Below are positions 17,670 through 27,567 of a stretch of 64,000 nt of DNA, one piece after another; position 1 is the first letter of the stretch, and each line of letters opens with the position of its first letter. Position numbers and translations under genes: made by a program. The DNA comes from Parabacteroides goldsteinii (GTDB lineage Bacteria; Bacteroidota; Bacteroidia; Bacteroidales; Tannerellaceae). The stretch covers positions 37,377 through 101,376 of the forward strand of contig NZ_JADNBB010000021.1 in assembly GCF_015550595.1 (NCBI RefSeq). The letters run 5' to 3'. The notes under the pieces were generated by a model. That model was not told the origin of the DNA. It ran no database searches and saw nothing but the letters and a program-made list of their open reading frames with translations.

Positions 17670-19436
17670 ATGCGTACACCGACACTACAATACCTCTACC
17701 TGCAAAAGCCGGTAACAATGGTTATCATCATCTGTATAATCTCCGTACTTCCCTGGATCGGTCTGGGGGATTTCTCCACCAAAGGAGAACCACGTGAAGC
17801 ATCAGTTGCTATATCCATGTTGGAATCAGGAAATTGGGTGTTGCCCCAGGTCTATGCCAACGAGTTTGCTTACAAACCTCCTATGGCACACTGGCTGATG
17901 GCTGCTTTTTCCTACCCGCAAGGATATGTATCAGAGTTTACTGCCCGCCTGCCGTCCGCCCTCGCTTTCATCTGTCTGATGGGATGTACACTGGTGTTTT
18001 TCGGACGAAGGATTAAATTTCAACAGGCTTTCATAGCCACTCTCCTATTACTTACCTGTATAGAGATACACAGGGCGGCCATGACCACCCGAGTCGATAT
18101 GTTACTGACCACTTTCATAGTGATCGGCCTCTATCAGTTGTTCCGTTGGGAGGACAGGTTGGAACTGAAAGGCTTACCGATCATAATTCCTATATTACTG
18201 GGATGTGCCGTATTGACAAAAGGACCTGTCGGTGTCATCCTTCCCCTGTTTGTATTCGGAGCTTACCTGTTAATGCTTCGTAAATACAGCTTATTGACTA
18301 TTTTTAAATCGCTCCTCTATATCGGTGTATCCTCCTTATTTTTACCTTTACTGTGGTATATCGCAGCCTGGAAACAGGGAGGAGATCATTTCCTGGATGT
18401 CGTACTTGCCGAGAACTTCGGACGTTTCTTTCATCTGGACACCCCGGAAATCAGCTATGACCTGGGACATGAGAACGGTGCCTGGTACAACTTTATGACC
18501 CTGGCAGCAGGATTTATTCCCTGGACGATCTTCTTTTTCTTCTCTCTCTTCGGACTGAAATGGCAAAAATCCAACCAGTCTTTTAAAGAGATCCTGAAAG
18601 ACAGCTGGAACCGCATTCTTTCAATGGAGAAAGAAAAGCTATTCAGCTTAGTGGCTTTGGTTTGTATCATTTTTTTCTATAGCATCCCTTCCAGCAAGAG
18701 AAGTGTGTACCTGATGCCCGCATATCCGTTTATTGCGATATTCCTGGCACAATACGCAATTTATATTACCGAATACAGGACGAAGGTTACCCGTATATTT
18801 GCAGCATTCCTGGCCTCTGTAACAACTGTCGTTCTGATTGCCATCGGATTGACAATGATAGGAATCATCGATCCGGTAACTATCGTATCGCAATATACAG
18901 ACCGTGCAGCTACCTTGTCGCAGGTTGAAGCCGTATCGAATATGTTTTCTTATTGCAACGGCCTGACAATCTGTATTGTTATTATCGTCCTGTTGGCGCT
19001 GCTGACAGTACTTTACCAGATGTTCAAAAAGATAAACATCAAAATCCTGTATGCTACCATTGCATTGAGCTTCACAATCAATCTATTGATTGACGGCGTT
19101 ATTATGCGCGGTATCCGTCAGAATGGTTCTGCACGTCCTTTCGCAGAAAGGGTAATGAAAGAATATCCGTTGAACGAAAATAACATGTTCGTGATGAACA
19201 ATCTCAGGATTTACAGAAACCTGTACGGACTTAATTTTTACCTTGGAAACCGTTTCCATAACTTCGAACAGGAAATGCCGGAAGGAGGATTTTTCTTTGC
19301 TACCCCCAGTGATCTGGAGACAGTGATCAAAAATTACGAAGGCCAATACACATTCAGTATATTGACCTCCTCTGATTATATCATTCAAGAAATGCGACGT
19401 CCGATTCTTTTATGCAGTTTCGCACGCGAAAAATAA
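17670..19436 (+). CDS. ArnT-like membrane glycosyltransferase (GT83/PMT superfamily)
   Basis: A 588-residue polytopic membrane protein with about 11-13 hydrophobic segments and a C-terminal periplasmic domain. The N-terminal loop TKGEPREASVAISML corresponds to the acidic catalytic loop of ArnT/PMT enzymes, and YKPPMAHWLMAAF follows as in ArnT. Known members transfer sugars from polyprenyl phosphate to lipid A or proteins; in Bacteroidales similar proteins could act in lipid A or O-glycan modification, but the acceptor is not predictable. It ends 3 bp before the convergent DUF1080 gene. Confidence 0.85.
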   Translation: MRTPTLQYLYLQKPVTMVIIICIISVLPWIGLGDFSTKGEPREASVAISMLESGNWVLPQVYANEFAYKPPMAHWLMAAFSYPQGYVSEFTARLPSALAFICLMGCTLVFFGRRIKFQQAFIATLLLLTCIEIHRAAMTTRVDMLLTTFIVIGLYQLFRWEDRLELKGLPIIIPILLGCAVLTKGPVGVILPLFVFGAYLLMLRKYSLLTIFKSLLYIGVSSLFLPLLWYIAAWKQGGDHFLDVVLAENFGRFFHLDTPEISYDLGHENGAWYNFMTLAAGFIPWTIFFFFSLFGLKWQKSNQSFKEILKDSWNRILSMEKEKLFSLVALVCIIFFYSIPSSKRSVYLMPAYPFIAIFLAQYAIYITEYRTKVTRIFAAFLASVTTVVLIAIGLTMIGIIDPVTIVSQYTDRAATLSQVEAVSNMFSYCNGLTICIVIIVLLALLTVLYQMFKKINIKILYATIALSFTINLLIDGVIMRGIRQNGSARPFAERVMKEYPLNENNMFVMNNLRIYRNLYGLNFYLGNRFHNFEQEMPEGGFFFATPSDLETVIKNYEGQYTFSILTSSDYIIQEMRRPILLCSFAREK

Positions 19437-19439
19437 AGT

Positions 19440-20816
19440 TTATTTAAGCTCTTTAATCTTTATACTGCGGAAAGCAACCTCATCGCCATGATCCTGCAAC
19501 AGGATATGTCCCTTGGGAGCTTCTCCGAAACGTCCTGCCTCGTTATATGACGGGGCAGCATATTTACTACCTTTCACTAACTCACGGAAAGCATCCGAGC
19601 CACGTTCGTATTCGAGTGTTTTAAACCCGTTCAACCAATGTTCTACATGATTATTGGGGAACACTTTCAAAACAGCCTGATTCCAGTCTCCAACACCGTT
19701 GAAACGTTTATTCTGTGCCGGCATCATATCATAAAGACTTGCCAGTGTACGGCTACCCGGAAAAGTTGTATACAGTTTGGCATCCGGGTGAAGCTTATCG
19801 TCCAATATCTGATATTCCAGACCATAAGCCGATCCACTCTGTTTTTCAGCCTCTGTTACGAAATACTTGATACCACTGTTAGCCCCCGGTGTAATTTTAA
19901 ATTCCACACTCAACTCAAAAGCTGCATATTCTTTATCGGAAACAATATCACCGCCGTTTGTGGACTCTCCTCCACCCGACTTCAATACGATCAGTTGTCC
20001 GTCTTCCACTTTCCAACCATGATCCGGGAAAGCCTCTTTATGAGCTCCACGCCATCCGTCGGTTGTTTTTCCATCGAACATCAAATTCCATCCATCCGCT
20101 TTTTCTGCATCTGTCAGGTAATTGGGAATACGGTTCACTTCCGGGGCTAAAGTACCCTGCATACGCTCTGCTTCCAGGTTTTCCGTTTTGATACGTATAT
20201 TACGCCATTTGATCTCTTTTCCTTCCAGTTCCGTATTCTTACCGATACCATGTACCTGGAAAGCAATAAAACCTTTAGCCGTTTCATCGTCATACAGGTT
20301 AGCCGTATTGACACCATTCAGCCAGATACGGATATTATTGCCGATCGCTTCGATACGATATTTGTTCCAGTCTGTCTTTTTGTAAGCAGCCTGTCCCGGT
20401 TTGTTATCGACCAATGTCACAAGCCAGCCACGACGCGCCTCATCATACACACCACCGCTCCAAGCTCTGTCTGACGGGTCCATTTCACACTGGTAACCAT
20501 GCACACGTCCGTTCTGATAGTCCGAGCGGCTCTCGCTGCGGAACTGTACTCCCGAATTCAAAGAAGAATCGCATAAGGCTTCAAACTCCAGGATAAAATC
20601 ACCATATTCCTGTTCGGTAGCCATAAAACTATTCGGCTGCCCCGTTACCGAAGTTCCTACCAGGCAACCATCCTCCACCCGATAAGGAGCTTCTCCATTT
20701 AACTGTTTGAAACCGGTAAGATCTTTACCATTGAATAACTGTTGCCAACCGTCATTCGACTGACAGGAACAAAGCAGCACAAGAGATAAGGCTGCCAATT
20801 TCAAAGTTGCTTTCAT
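19440..20816 (-). CDS. Lipoprotein with two DUF1080 (3-keto-glycoside hydrolase/lectin-like) domains
   Basis: A 458-residue lipoprotein (LLCSC, Cys near 18) containing two copies of the DUF1080 jelly-roll fold, about residues 22-215 and 235-458. Both start with a W-x-x-LFNGKDLTG/W-x-LMFDGKTTDGW motif and end in IKWRNIRIK or VAFRSIKIKEL. Characterised DUF1080 proteins in Bacteroidetes take part in hydrolysis of 3-keto-glycosides. No oxidoreductase of the Gfo/Idh type is adjacent here. The minus-strand -7 box TATATTTG lies at 20887-20894. Confidence 0.88.
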   Translation of the reverse strand: MKATLKLAALSLVLLCSCQSNDGWQQLFNGKDLTGFKQLNGEAPYRVEDGCLVGTSVTGQPNSFMATEQEYGDFILEFEALCDSSLNSGVQFRSESRSDYQNGRVHGYQCEMDPSDRAWSGGVYDEARRGWLVTLVDNKPGQAAYKKTDWNKYRIEAIGNNIRIWLNGVNTANLYDDETAKGFIAFQVHGIGKNTELEGKEIKWRNIRIKTENLEAERMQGTLAPEVNRIPNYLTDAEKADGWNLMFDGKTTDGWRGAHKEAFPDHGWKVEDGQLIVLKSGGGESTNGGDIVSDKEYAAFELSVEFKITPGANSGIKYFVTEAEKQSGSAYGLEYQILDDKLHPDAKLYTTFPGSRTLASLYDMMPAQNKRFNGVGDWNQAVLKVFPNNHVEHWLNGFKTLEYERGSDAFRELVKGSKYAAPSYNEAGRFGEAPKGHILLQDHGDEVAFRSIKIKELK

Positions 20817-20886
20817 TCTGTTTTTCTTTTAGTATTATAAGTAAGTAAATGTATTTTCGGTATACAGACATCAGTGTGTACGAGCA

Positions 20887-20894
20887 CAAATATA
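20887..20894 (-). promoter_or_regulatory. -7 box of the DUF1080 gene (TATATTTG on minus strand)
   Basis: CAAATATA on the plus strand reads TATATTTG on the minus strand, 71 bp before the gene. A TTTGC on the minus strand at about 20918 gives a plausible -33. Confidence 0.55.
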
Positions 20895-20968
20895 GAAATT
20901 AATTTATAATGTACCAGCAAATGCATAGCTATTTTAATAAAAAGGAATCCTTATCAAAGAAATAGATG

Positions 20969-20976
20969 TATCTTTG
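20969..20976 (+). promoter_or_regulatory. -7 box of the HAD hydrolase gene (TATCTTTG)
   Basis: TATCTTTG lies 31 bp before the ATG at 21008 and overlaps the first in-frame ATG at 20966, which is therefore unlikely to be the start. Confidence 0.6.
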
Positions 20977-21007
20977 TATGCAAAATGTAATCAATAAAGG
21001 TATTTCT

Positions 21008-21643
21008 ATGAAACTAAAAACGGCTCTCTTTGACTTTGACGGTGTGATAGTCGACACTGAACCTATTTATGATATTTTCTGGAATGAAGCAGGCATCCGC
21101 TACGGAACAGGTATCGATAATTTCGCCGCTGTGATCAAAGGCACTACCCTCCCCTACATAATGGATAAGTATTTTTCCGATCGTCCGGAAGAATTCCGTC
21201 AGATGGTAATTAAAGAATCGACCGAATACGAAAGCACAATGCCGCTACCGGCTATGCCCGGCTCCCTCGAATTCCTGCACTTGCTGAAAAAGAATGGTGT
21301 GCAGATGGGTCTGGTCACCAGTTCCGATAATTCAAAAGTAGAACGTGCTTTTAAATTACATCACCTGGACAACCTGTTCGACACGATCGTAACAGCCGAC
21401 CGTATCACAAAAGGCAAACCCGATCCGATGTGTTATCTGCTGGCAGCAAACGACCTGAACGTCTCTCCTGCCGACTGCATCGTCTTCGAAGACTCTTTTG
21501 CCGGCATACAAGCCGGAACAGCGGCAGGTATGCGGGTAATCGGATTAAGCACTACCAACCCGGAAGAAACGCTCAGAGATAAGGTATATGAAGTGATACC
21601 GAACTTTGAAAAGACTACTTTCGAGGATTATATGAAATGGTAA
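21008..21643 (+). CDS. HAD-superfamily phosphatase (beta-phosphoglucomutase-like)
   Basis: A 211-residue HAD subfamily IA protein. Motif I is FDFDGVIVDTEP with both Asp residues, motif II is VTSSDNSK, motif III lies at KGKPDPMCYL, and motif IV is IVFEDSFAGIQAG. The helical cap follows motif I. The architecture matches beta-phosphoglucomutases and broad sugar-phosphate phosphatases, which cannot be separated by sequence alone. The ATG at 21008 is chosen because the -7 box lies just upstream. It is monocistronic and followed by a 22-bp palindrome array and a terminator. Confidence 0.9.
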   Translation: MKLKTALFDFDGVIVDTEPIYDIFWNEAGIRYGTGIDNFAAVIKGTTLPYIMDKYFSDRPEEFRQMVIKESTEYESTMPLPAMPGSLEFLHLLKKNGVQMGLVTSSDNSKVERAFKLHHLDNLFDTIVTADRITKGKPDPMCYLLAANDLNVSPADCIVFEDSFAGIQAGTAAGMRVIGLSTTNPEETLRDKVYEVIPNFEKTTFEDYMKW

Positions 21644-21678
21644 ACATCATTTACGACAAACTTATAGGATACATATAT

Positions 21679-21766
21679 CTTTTGACTTCAAAACATATAT
21701 GCTTTGCAATCGAAACATAGGAGTTTTGAAGTCAAAAGACCTATGTTTTGCCAAACAAAGAAACAG
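21679..21766. repeat. Array of four 22-bp units with 16-bp palindrome-like cores
   Basis: Units begin at 21679, 21701, 21723 and 21745, exactly 22 bp apart. Cores are CTTTTGACTTCAAAAC, GCTTTGCAATCGAAAC, GTTTTGAAGTCAAAAG and GTTTTGCCAAACAAAG, separated by 6-bp AT-rich spacers. Units 1 and 3 are near-palindromic in themselves and exact reverse complements of each other. The array lies 35 bp after the HAD stop codon and 5 bp before the terminator. Confidence 0.88.
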
Positions 21767-21771
21767 CAACG

Positions 21772-21817
21772 AAAAAGGCCTCCCAGATGAAATAATTTTC
21801 CACCGAGAGGCCTTTTT
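21772..21817. terminator. Bidirectional terminator between HAD gene and convergent barrel gene
   Basis: AAAAAGGCCTC (21772-21782) pairs with GAGGCCTTTTT (21807-21817). It can end both the plus-strand HAD gene and the minus-strand gene at 21839. Confidence 0.88.
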
Positions 21818-21838
21818 ATTTATAAAGTTATCTGTTTA

Positions 21839-22348
21839 TCAGAAATTATATCCGACGCGAACTGCCAGAATAGGCTGGTCGAAATCCTTAATGATATTAT
21901 ATTTAAATTCCAGACCAACAGTTAATTGATCGGTTGCATAGACTTCACCTCCCAAACCTACGTTTGCACCGAAGCGAGTAAAGTTCTGGCTAGCCTTTAT
22001 TGTTCCTAATCCGTCAAAATTGTACTTTCCTGTTGCTTTCCAGAATGAAAGATCAAGACCTGCCAACGGATAGAAACCAAACATTTCACTCAACTTGAAT
22101 ACATAATGAACGTTCATATCGATAGCCCAAGCACTCAAACCATCGTCCTTCACAAAATAAGTCAACGAAGGAGCAAAACGAACTTCATCAGTAAAATTAT
22201 AACGATAATCAACTCCCAACAGTGCATTGCCATTATCATTAAACCCATAACCAAGATTAAAACCGAACGACGATTGTCCCTGTTGGGTTTGTGCAAATGC
22301 ACTCATGCTGATAATTGCCAGCATACACATAACAATTAATTTTTTCAT
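21839..22348 (-). CDS. Small outer-membrane beta-barrel protein
   Basis: A 169-residue protein with a signal peptide ending at AFAQ (about residue 20), eight or so amphipathic strands and a terminal LAVRVGYNF aromatic ending. It belongs to the same outer-membrane beta-barrel class as the protein at 4433. A minus-strand -7 box TATATTTG (22379-22386) overlaps the end of the upstream C69 gene and suggests independent transcription. Function unknown. Confidence 0.8.
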   Translation of the reverse strand: MKKLIVMCMLAIISMSAFAQTQQGQSSFGFNLGYGFNDNGNALLGVDYRYNFTDEVRFAPSLTYFVKDDGLSAWAIDMNVHYVFKLSEMFGFYPLAGLDLSFWKATGKYNFDGLGTIKASQNFTRFGANVGLGGEVYATDQLTVGLEFKYNIIKDFDQPILAVRVGYNF

Positions 22349-22387
22349 ACTCTCAATAATTTAGTTCAACATTATTCGCAAATATAA

Positions 22388-24028
22388 TTATTTTACTTTA
22401 AGTCTGTCACCGGCACTTTTTACGATACTGCGATAGTAATCTTCATCGTAGCCAGGGAAATCAGGATATTCAGACAAACCGTAACCGTTTTGTTTGAACT
22501 GCCCATTTTCTTCTTTCTTAACGTTTCCGTCCATATATTTCACTAACAGGTATTCACCCAGCTTCTTCCAGCGGGCCGTAGCCTGATCGGCTGTCGTCGT
22601 ACTGAACCAGGTAAGGAACTTTACAGCCTCTGCCGGATTCTTTGCATACAATTCGGATGCAGCCTTATCGATAGCCGGAATTGCTTCTTTATAACTATTC
22701 TCCAACTCCTGCTGAACCGGACGGATGTCCTTGATCATAAAACTGTATTTCGAATAAGCCTGGTTGGCTACCCAGTTATGAATCCAGAAAGCAGAGGTCC
22801 AGGAAAAATTCATGATATCCCCGTTGCCTACGCGATAACATTCAGGGGATTCCGTGATCGAACAATACAATGGAGTGAATACAGCCATATCGGCATCGTC
22901 CACACCGAACCAAAGAATTCCACCAACTGCATCCGGCAACCAGTTACGCATCTGAGGCACGATTACAAAACCGGTCTGCTGTGTTGCAATGGCACGTTCG
23001 TTGGTATATTCTTCACCATCTACCTTAAACGTCATCGGACGCCAGCGGTACGGTACTTTATAAGAACCTGCACCGGCATCGTTCGTCATATCCAGCTCCG
23101 TCCCTTCATAATGGTCGCGCATGCCGTTCTGTACATCCTGTACGGACAAAAGACGGTTAGGCTTCACATACAATGGCATCGGCTCCTTAGAAGTATCCCC
23201 TTTGATCAGATCGGTATACTTATCCATTGTGTTATCATATTTACGGAAGAAAGACCATACGCGGGCTTCACATCCTCTCAATCCACTGAAATCGTAAGGA
23301 CAATAGGCTTTCTGGAAGCTGAAGTCCTTATCTTTTCCACTGAAATAACCTTTCTCACGGGCAAAAGAAACAACGTCGGGCGAATACATACAGTTCTCCT
23401 TGTCATCGAAGGGAATCTGCTGGATACGTGACTGGTTGGCATGTGCCGAAATGCAATCGTCCGGTATACGGATAGCCACCCATACCGCTCCTTTATTGCC
23501 TGTACCCTTTCCGATCAGTTCCATTACCCAGGCTTCATTCTTATCGGCGATAGAGAATGTTTCGCCACTGCTGTAATAGCCATGTTCCTTCACCAGGTCG
23601 GTCATTACTTTGATTGCTTCGCGTGCCGATTTGGAACGTTGCAAAGCAATATAGATCAGGCTTCCGTAGTCCATGATACCCGTAGTATCCACCAATTCCG
23701 GACGGCCGCCCCACGTACTTTCCGTGATAGCCACCTGATATTCGTTCATGTTTCCTACTACCGAATAGGTTTGTTCTACCTGCGGGATCTGTCCCAACGG
23801 TTTATTTGTATCCCATTCCCTTACTTCCAGCATAGCCCCTTTCGGCCAGGTTGCTGCCGGCCAACGGTAGAGCTCGCCATATAAAGTATGCGAGTCTGCT
23901 GCATAACTGATCATAACCGATCCGTCGACCGATGCTTTCTTTCCAACCAGCAAACCTGTACATGCCATTGCATCCATTCCGGAAAGCAAAAGGGCGCAGG
24001 CTGCCGCGATAATCCAATTCTTTTTCAT
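22388..24028 (-). CDS. C69-family dipeptidase (secreted Ntn-hydrolase)
   Basis: A 546-residue protein with a signal peptide (about 1-22) ending in AMA directly before Cys, so processing exposes the catalytic N-terminal Cys in CTGLLVGKKASVDGS, the diagnostic C69 arrangement. Downstream segments NEYQVAITESTWGG and FSIADKNEAWVMELIG also match the family (PepD-like dipeptidases of broad specificity). The start at 24028 is used because it begins the signal peptide and lies 10 bp after the NhaD gene; a longer reading to 24085 would overlap that gene. Likely co-transcribed with the antiporter. Confidence 0.93.
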   Translation of the reverse strand: MKKNWIIAAACALLLSGMDAMACTGLLVGKKASVDGSVMISYAADSHTLYGELYRWPAATWPKGAMLEVREWDTNKPLGQIPQVEQTYSVVGNMNEYQVAITESTWGGRPELVDTTGIMDYGSLIYIALQRSKSAREAIKVMTDLVKEHGYYSSGETFSIADKNEAWVMELIGKGTGNKGAVWVAIRIPDDCISAHANQSRIQQIPFDDKENCMYSPDVVSFAREKGYFSGKDKDFSFQKAYCPYDFSGLRGCEARVWSFFRKYDNTMDKYTDLIKGDTSKEPMPLYVKPNRLLSVQDVQNGMRDHYEGTELDMTNDAGAGSYKVPYRWRPMTFKVDGEEYTNERAIATQQTGFVIVPQMRNWLPDAVGGILWFGVDDADMAVFTPLYCSITESPECYRVGNGDIMNFSWTSAFWIHNWVANQAYSKYSFMIKDIRPVQQELENSYKEAIPAIDKAASELYAKNPAEAVKFLTWFSTTTADQATARWKKLGEYLLVKYMDGNVKKEENGQFKQNGYGLSEYPDFPGYDEDYYRSIVKSAGDRLKVK

Positions 24029-24038
24029 ATAAATAAGT

Positions 24039-25448
24039 TTAAGCGAATAATAGCATATATACTGCCGCACCGCAAATATAACCAATCAATGCCAGAATTG
24101 AAAATCGCTTTGTATAGTACATGAAATCGATCTTCTCCAAACCCATCACCGTTACACCGGTTGCCGAACCGATAATCAGGATACTACCACCTGTTACGGC
24201 ACAGTAGGCAAGGAAAGTCCAGAAGCCGCCGTCGGCCACAAAATACTGGGCATAAGGAGCCAGATCGGCTGTCTGTTGTACCACAGGGTACATACCCATA
24301 GTAGCAGCAACCAAAGCAACGTTATCCACACAAGACGACAGTACGCCGATAACGAAACTGATCAGATACGGATCATGTACATGTTTGTCGAGATAAGCGG
24401 ACATAAGTCCCAACTGTCCGGATGTTTCCAATGCCCCTACGGCCATCAGGATACCCAGGAAGAAAAAGATGGTGGCTAAGTCTATATTGGGTAATAAGCG
24501 GGAAATACGTAACTTTTCCGATTCATGTACGTGCAAACGGCTATACATCAGATCGGTGTAGAACCACAAGATAACCAGTCCCAGCAATACCCCCAGGAAG
24601 GGAGGCAAATTGGTCAGCATCTGGAAGACAGGAACCAATGCTAAAGAAAGCACGCCGATCACGAAAATTGTTCGACGAGCCCGGTTGGATATTTCCGGAA
24701 CAAATTCGTCCGCCATTTCTTCTTCGCTCATCACACGCAACTGAGCATCTTTCTTGAAGAGCCAGAAATTGGCGATCGTGAGCGGAACCAGCATATTGAC
24801 CAGTGCTGAAAGGAATACATGCGATATCTGGTGCATCGCAGTTATATTTTTACCTACCCAAAGAAGGATGGTAGTGACATCACCGATCGGTGACCATGAT
24901 CCACCGGCATTGGCAGCAATAATCACCATACAGGCATATTTTAAACGGTCGGTCCGGTCAGGAACCAGCTTTCGGAGCACTGCCATAATCACGATGGCAG
25001 CTGCCAGGTTATCCAATAAGGCGGAAAAAAAGAAGGTTGCGAAACTAATATACCATAACAGTTTCCGTTTGTTGGCAGTCCGGATATATCCCGTAACGGC
25101 CCTGAAACCACCATGTTTGTCGACGATATCGACGATCAGCATGGAACACATTACAAAGAATAAGGTTTCCGCCACATTACCCAGGTGATAGACAATGGAG
25201 CGGTTTGTTATGAAATTAATAAACTGGTCTTTGGCCGGCAGGTTCGCCATTTCCGGGTTTTGTATTAAAAATTCGGCGAATAAAGGGTTAGAGCGTTCAA
25301 TGAAGATGTTATAGGCGTCAAACATCAGGATCATCCATAAAGAAATTGCCATAAAGAGGGCGGTTGCGGCTTTATTGATCTTAATCTTATCTTCAAGCGC
25401 AATTGCCAGGATGCCTGCAACAAAAATAATTGGCATTAATATAAACAT
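24039..25448 (-). CDS. nhaD: NhaD-type Na+/H+ antiporter
   Basis: A 469-residue polytopic membrane protein with 11-13 helices of the ion transporter superfamily. Features seen include FSALLDNLAAAIVIMAVLRKLV and NAGGSWSPIGDVTTILLW, matching the Asn/Asp-rich and Thr/Ser-rich re-entrant motifs of NhaD, and SSCVDNVALVAATMG in the second repeat. NhaD exchanges Na+ or Li+ for protons at alkaline pH. It is 10 bp upstream of the C69 peptidase, with a weak hairpin (25465-25498) separating it from nfo. Confidence 0.9.
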   Translation of the reverse strand: MFILMPIIFVAGILAIALEDKIKINKAATALFMAISLWMILMFDAYNIFIERSNPLFAEFLIQNPEMANLPAKDQFINFITNRSIVYHLGNVAETLFFVMCSMLIVDIVDKHGGFRAVTGYIRTANKRKLLWYISFATFFFSALLDNLAAAIVIMAVLRKLVPDRTDRLKYACMVIIAANAGGSWSPIGDVTTILLWVGKNITAMHQISHVFLSALVNMLVPLTIANFWLFKKDAQLRVMSEEEMADEFVPEISNRARRTIFVIGVLSLALVPVFQMLTNLPPFLGVLLGLVILWFYTDLMYSRLHVHESEKLRISRLLPNIDLATIFFFLGILMAVGALETSGQLGLMSAYLDKHVHDPYLISFVIGVLSSCVDNVALVAATMGMYPVVQQTADLAPYAQYFVADGGFWTFLAYCAVTGGSILIIGSATGVTVMGLEKIDFMYYTKRFSILALIGYICGAAVYMLLFA

Positions 25449-25506
25449 AACTGTAATGTATTATGGAAAAGAGGAGACTTACAAAAGTGCCTCTTTCCCT
25501 ATTATA

Positions 25507-26343
25507 TTATAAAGTATACAAATAACTGATTTCCTCGGCCCAGATCGATTCATCGGGAGTTTCCAGGATCAGTGGTATATCGTCGAAACGAGGATCCTGC
25601 ATCAACATAGTGAAAGTTGTCAGTCCCATCACTCCTTTTCCTATGCTATCGTGCCGGTCTACACGTGTGGCCAGGTCTTTCTTCGAGTCGTTGATATGCA
25701 TTCCACGCAGATAGGAAAAACCGATCACCTCGTCGAAATGGCGGAAGGTCTCCGTAAATCCCTGCTCGGTCTTGATATCGTATCCGGCAGCCAGCGTATG
25801 GGCGGTATCGATACAGACACCTACACGCGACTTGTCTTCCACCTTATCGATAATAGCTGCTATCTGTTCGAACGTATATCCCAGATTGGTGCCCTGACCG
25901 GCCGTGTTCTCAATAACGGCACATACTCCGGTAGTCTGTTCCAATGTCCAGTTGATGGATTCGGCAATACGTGCCAGGCAATCGTCGACAGACAGTTGGT
26001 TCAGGTGACTTCCCGGATGGAAATTAAGGCGGTCTAACTCCAGTTGTTCACAACGCTGCATCTCATCCAGAAAGGCTTCACGCGATTTCTGCAATCCTTC
26101 GGGTTCGGGATGTCCCAGATTGATCAGGTAACTGTCGTGAGGAAGGATGTGCTTCGCTTCATAGCCAAACTCCTGACAACGTTCTTTAAAAAGAGAGATA
26201 CTTTTCTTTGTCAACGGAGAAGATTTCCACTGACGTTGGTTTCGGGTAAAAAGGGCGAAAGCCTTTGCCCCGATAGCCTGAGCGTTCAACGGTGCATTCT
26301 CTATCCCACCCGACGCACTTACATGAGCTCCTATATATTTCAT
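25507..26343 (-). CDS. nfo: Endonuclease IV (AP endonuclease)
   Basis: A 278-residue TIM-barrel nuclease with three zinc-site motifs: [10 protein letters not shown], the [13 protein letters not shown] motif and [24 protein letters not shown], ending in LILETPDE. It cleaves DNA 5' of abasic sites in base-excision repair. Length is standard. It follows the thioesterase gene by 32 bp in the same direction. An ATG at 26343 begins the canonical [13 protein letters not shown]. Confidence 0.97.
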   Translation of the reverse strand: MKYIGAHVSASGGIENAPLNAQAIGAKAFALFTRNQRQWKSSPLTKKSISLFKERCQEFGYEAKHILPHDSYLINLGHPEPEGLQKSREAFLDEMQRCEQLELDRLNFHPGSHLNQLSVDDCLARIAESINWTLEQTTGVCAVIENTAGQGTNLGYTFEQIAAIIDKVEDKSRVGVCIDTAHTLAAGYDIKTEQGFTETFRHFDEVIGFSYLRGMHINDSKKDLATRVDRHDSIGKGVMGLTTFTMLMQDPRFDDIPLILETPDESIWAEEISYLYTL

Positions 26344-26375
26344 CTGTTTTTCTTTTTGCTTTGTTTTTTTATCTA

Positions 26376-26852
26376 CTATTTTTCATCTTCGGTCTTGCAT
26401 CCGGCAAAATGGAACTGTTCCGTTGCCTGTTCCTGAGTAACAATAAAATATACGATATCGGCACGCGAACAAAGTTCGTTTTGCGAATTATATATTTCTG
26501 TCTCAATAAAAACGGCATTCCGTTTCCGCTCTTTGATGCGCCCGCGCACCATTAAGCGTGGTTCCCCGGTCGAGAGACTTTTCAGGAAACGTGCATCCAG
26601 ACGGGAAGTCACTCCCGACGTTTGTAGTTTCCTTAATACTACCCAACCGGCCAGTTCGTCCATAAGTGTCGTCTGGATTCCCCCGTGCAATGTATTCAAC
26701 CAGCCCTGATAATGGCTTTCCGGTTCCCAGAAAGCGACTACATCATCCCCATCTTCATAAAATTCCATGTGAAGGCCCTGAGGGTTTTCGGGTGCACACC
26801 CGAAACACATATAACCTTCCAGTCCCTCCCAGGGATTAATAATCTTTTTCAT
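26376..26852 (-). CDS. PaaI-family hotdog thioesterase
   Basis: A 158-residue single hotdog-fold protein. The core [26 protein letters not shown] is the PaaI/acyl-CoA thioesterase active-site helix with the HGG turn and a catalytic Asp or Glu pair, and the N-terminal [16 protein letters not shown] is a frequent Bacteroidales variant. The substrate acyl-CoA is unknown. A minus-strand -7 box TATATTTG lies at 26916-26923, so it probably heads the thioesterase-nfo transcript. Confidence 0.9.
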   Translation of the reverse strand: MKKIINPWEGLEGYMCFGCAPENPQGLHMEFYEDGDDVVAFWEPESHYQGWLNTLHGGIQTTLMDELAGWVVLRKLQTSGVTSRLDARFLKSLSTGEPRLMVRGRIKERKRNAVFIETEIYNSQNELCSRADIVYFIVTQEQATEQFHFAGCKTEDEK

Positions 26853-26952
26853 ACAACAACAGCTTTAAACGGATTGTTTCTTAAATAAAGAAAATTTTAT
26901 AGCATAAGTCCGTTACAAATATAACAAACTTACAGCGAGTTTTCGGGGAAGG

Positions 26953-26998
26953 AGCAAAAAAAACAGAGATAAAGACGAAGCCCTACCTCTGTTTTTCC
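26953..26998 (-). terminator. Terminator of pdaD
   Basis: AAAAACAGAG (26959-26968) pairs with CTCTGTTTTT (26987-26996). On the minus strand it is followed by a run of eight T residues. Confidence 0.88.
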
Positions 26999-27027
26999 AT
27001 ACGAATAATCAGGTATCTTATTTATCT

Positions 27028-27567
27028 TTATTCTTCAATTACAGGCATTAGGAAGTCCACGAAACACAGGGCAGCCAAAGCTGTACCGTATCTTTTCTCG
27101 ATGGTAATACCTTCAGTTATAAAGTTAAGCTCACCCAGATAGTACTTACTGTAAGTTTTCTGGTGAAGATCGTTGATTACACGAATCAGACGCGACTCCA
27201 ACTCTTCAATACGATAACGGCCGCTAACCTCACATACCAGGGCTCCCAGCTTCTCGTCGAAGTTTTCGTCCTTGTACATCCAGGCGTAAACCACACCGGC
27301 AGATACAAACTCATCCTGATACCCGTGAGACACGGCCATAATGGTCTTCAGTTCCGTACCAAATGGAGGGAGGTCAATCTCATCCATGGTAGCAAGATGT
27401 GCAGTGGCGGGGATAACAGACGAATACGTCATAATGTTAAAGTCTGATATACCAGCATCATAAAGGGCCATGTGATAAGAACCTGCATGTTTTTCCAGAT
27501 CCGAGTCGCCACTACCCTTTGTAATAAAAAAGGTGTTTGGAATTAAATTCCCAACTTTCTTTACCAT
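27028..27567 (-). CDS. pdaD: Pyruvoyl-dependent arginine decarboxylase
   Basis: A 179-residue proenzyme homologous to the archaeal PvlArgDC, which makes agmatine from arginine for polyamine synthesis. Self-cleavage should occur between Ser49 and Ser50 in NIMTYSSVIPATAH, generating an N-terminal pyruvoyl group on the alpha chain. The later VSHGYQDEFVSAGVVYAW is also conserved. The gene is monocistronic, with a possible minus-strand -7 box TATTTTTG at 27607-27614 and a strong terminator. It is divergent from sodB. Confidence 0.95.
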   Translation of the reverse strand: MVKKVGNLIPNTFFITKGSGDSDLEKHAGSYHMALYDAGISDFNIMTYSSVIPATAHLATMDEIDLPPFGTELKTIMAVSHGYQDEFVSAGVVYAWMYKDENFDEKLGALVCEVSGRYRIEELESRLIRVINDLHQKTYSKYYLGELNFITEGITIEKRYGTALAALCFVDFLMPVIEE

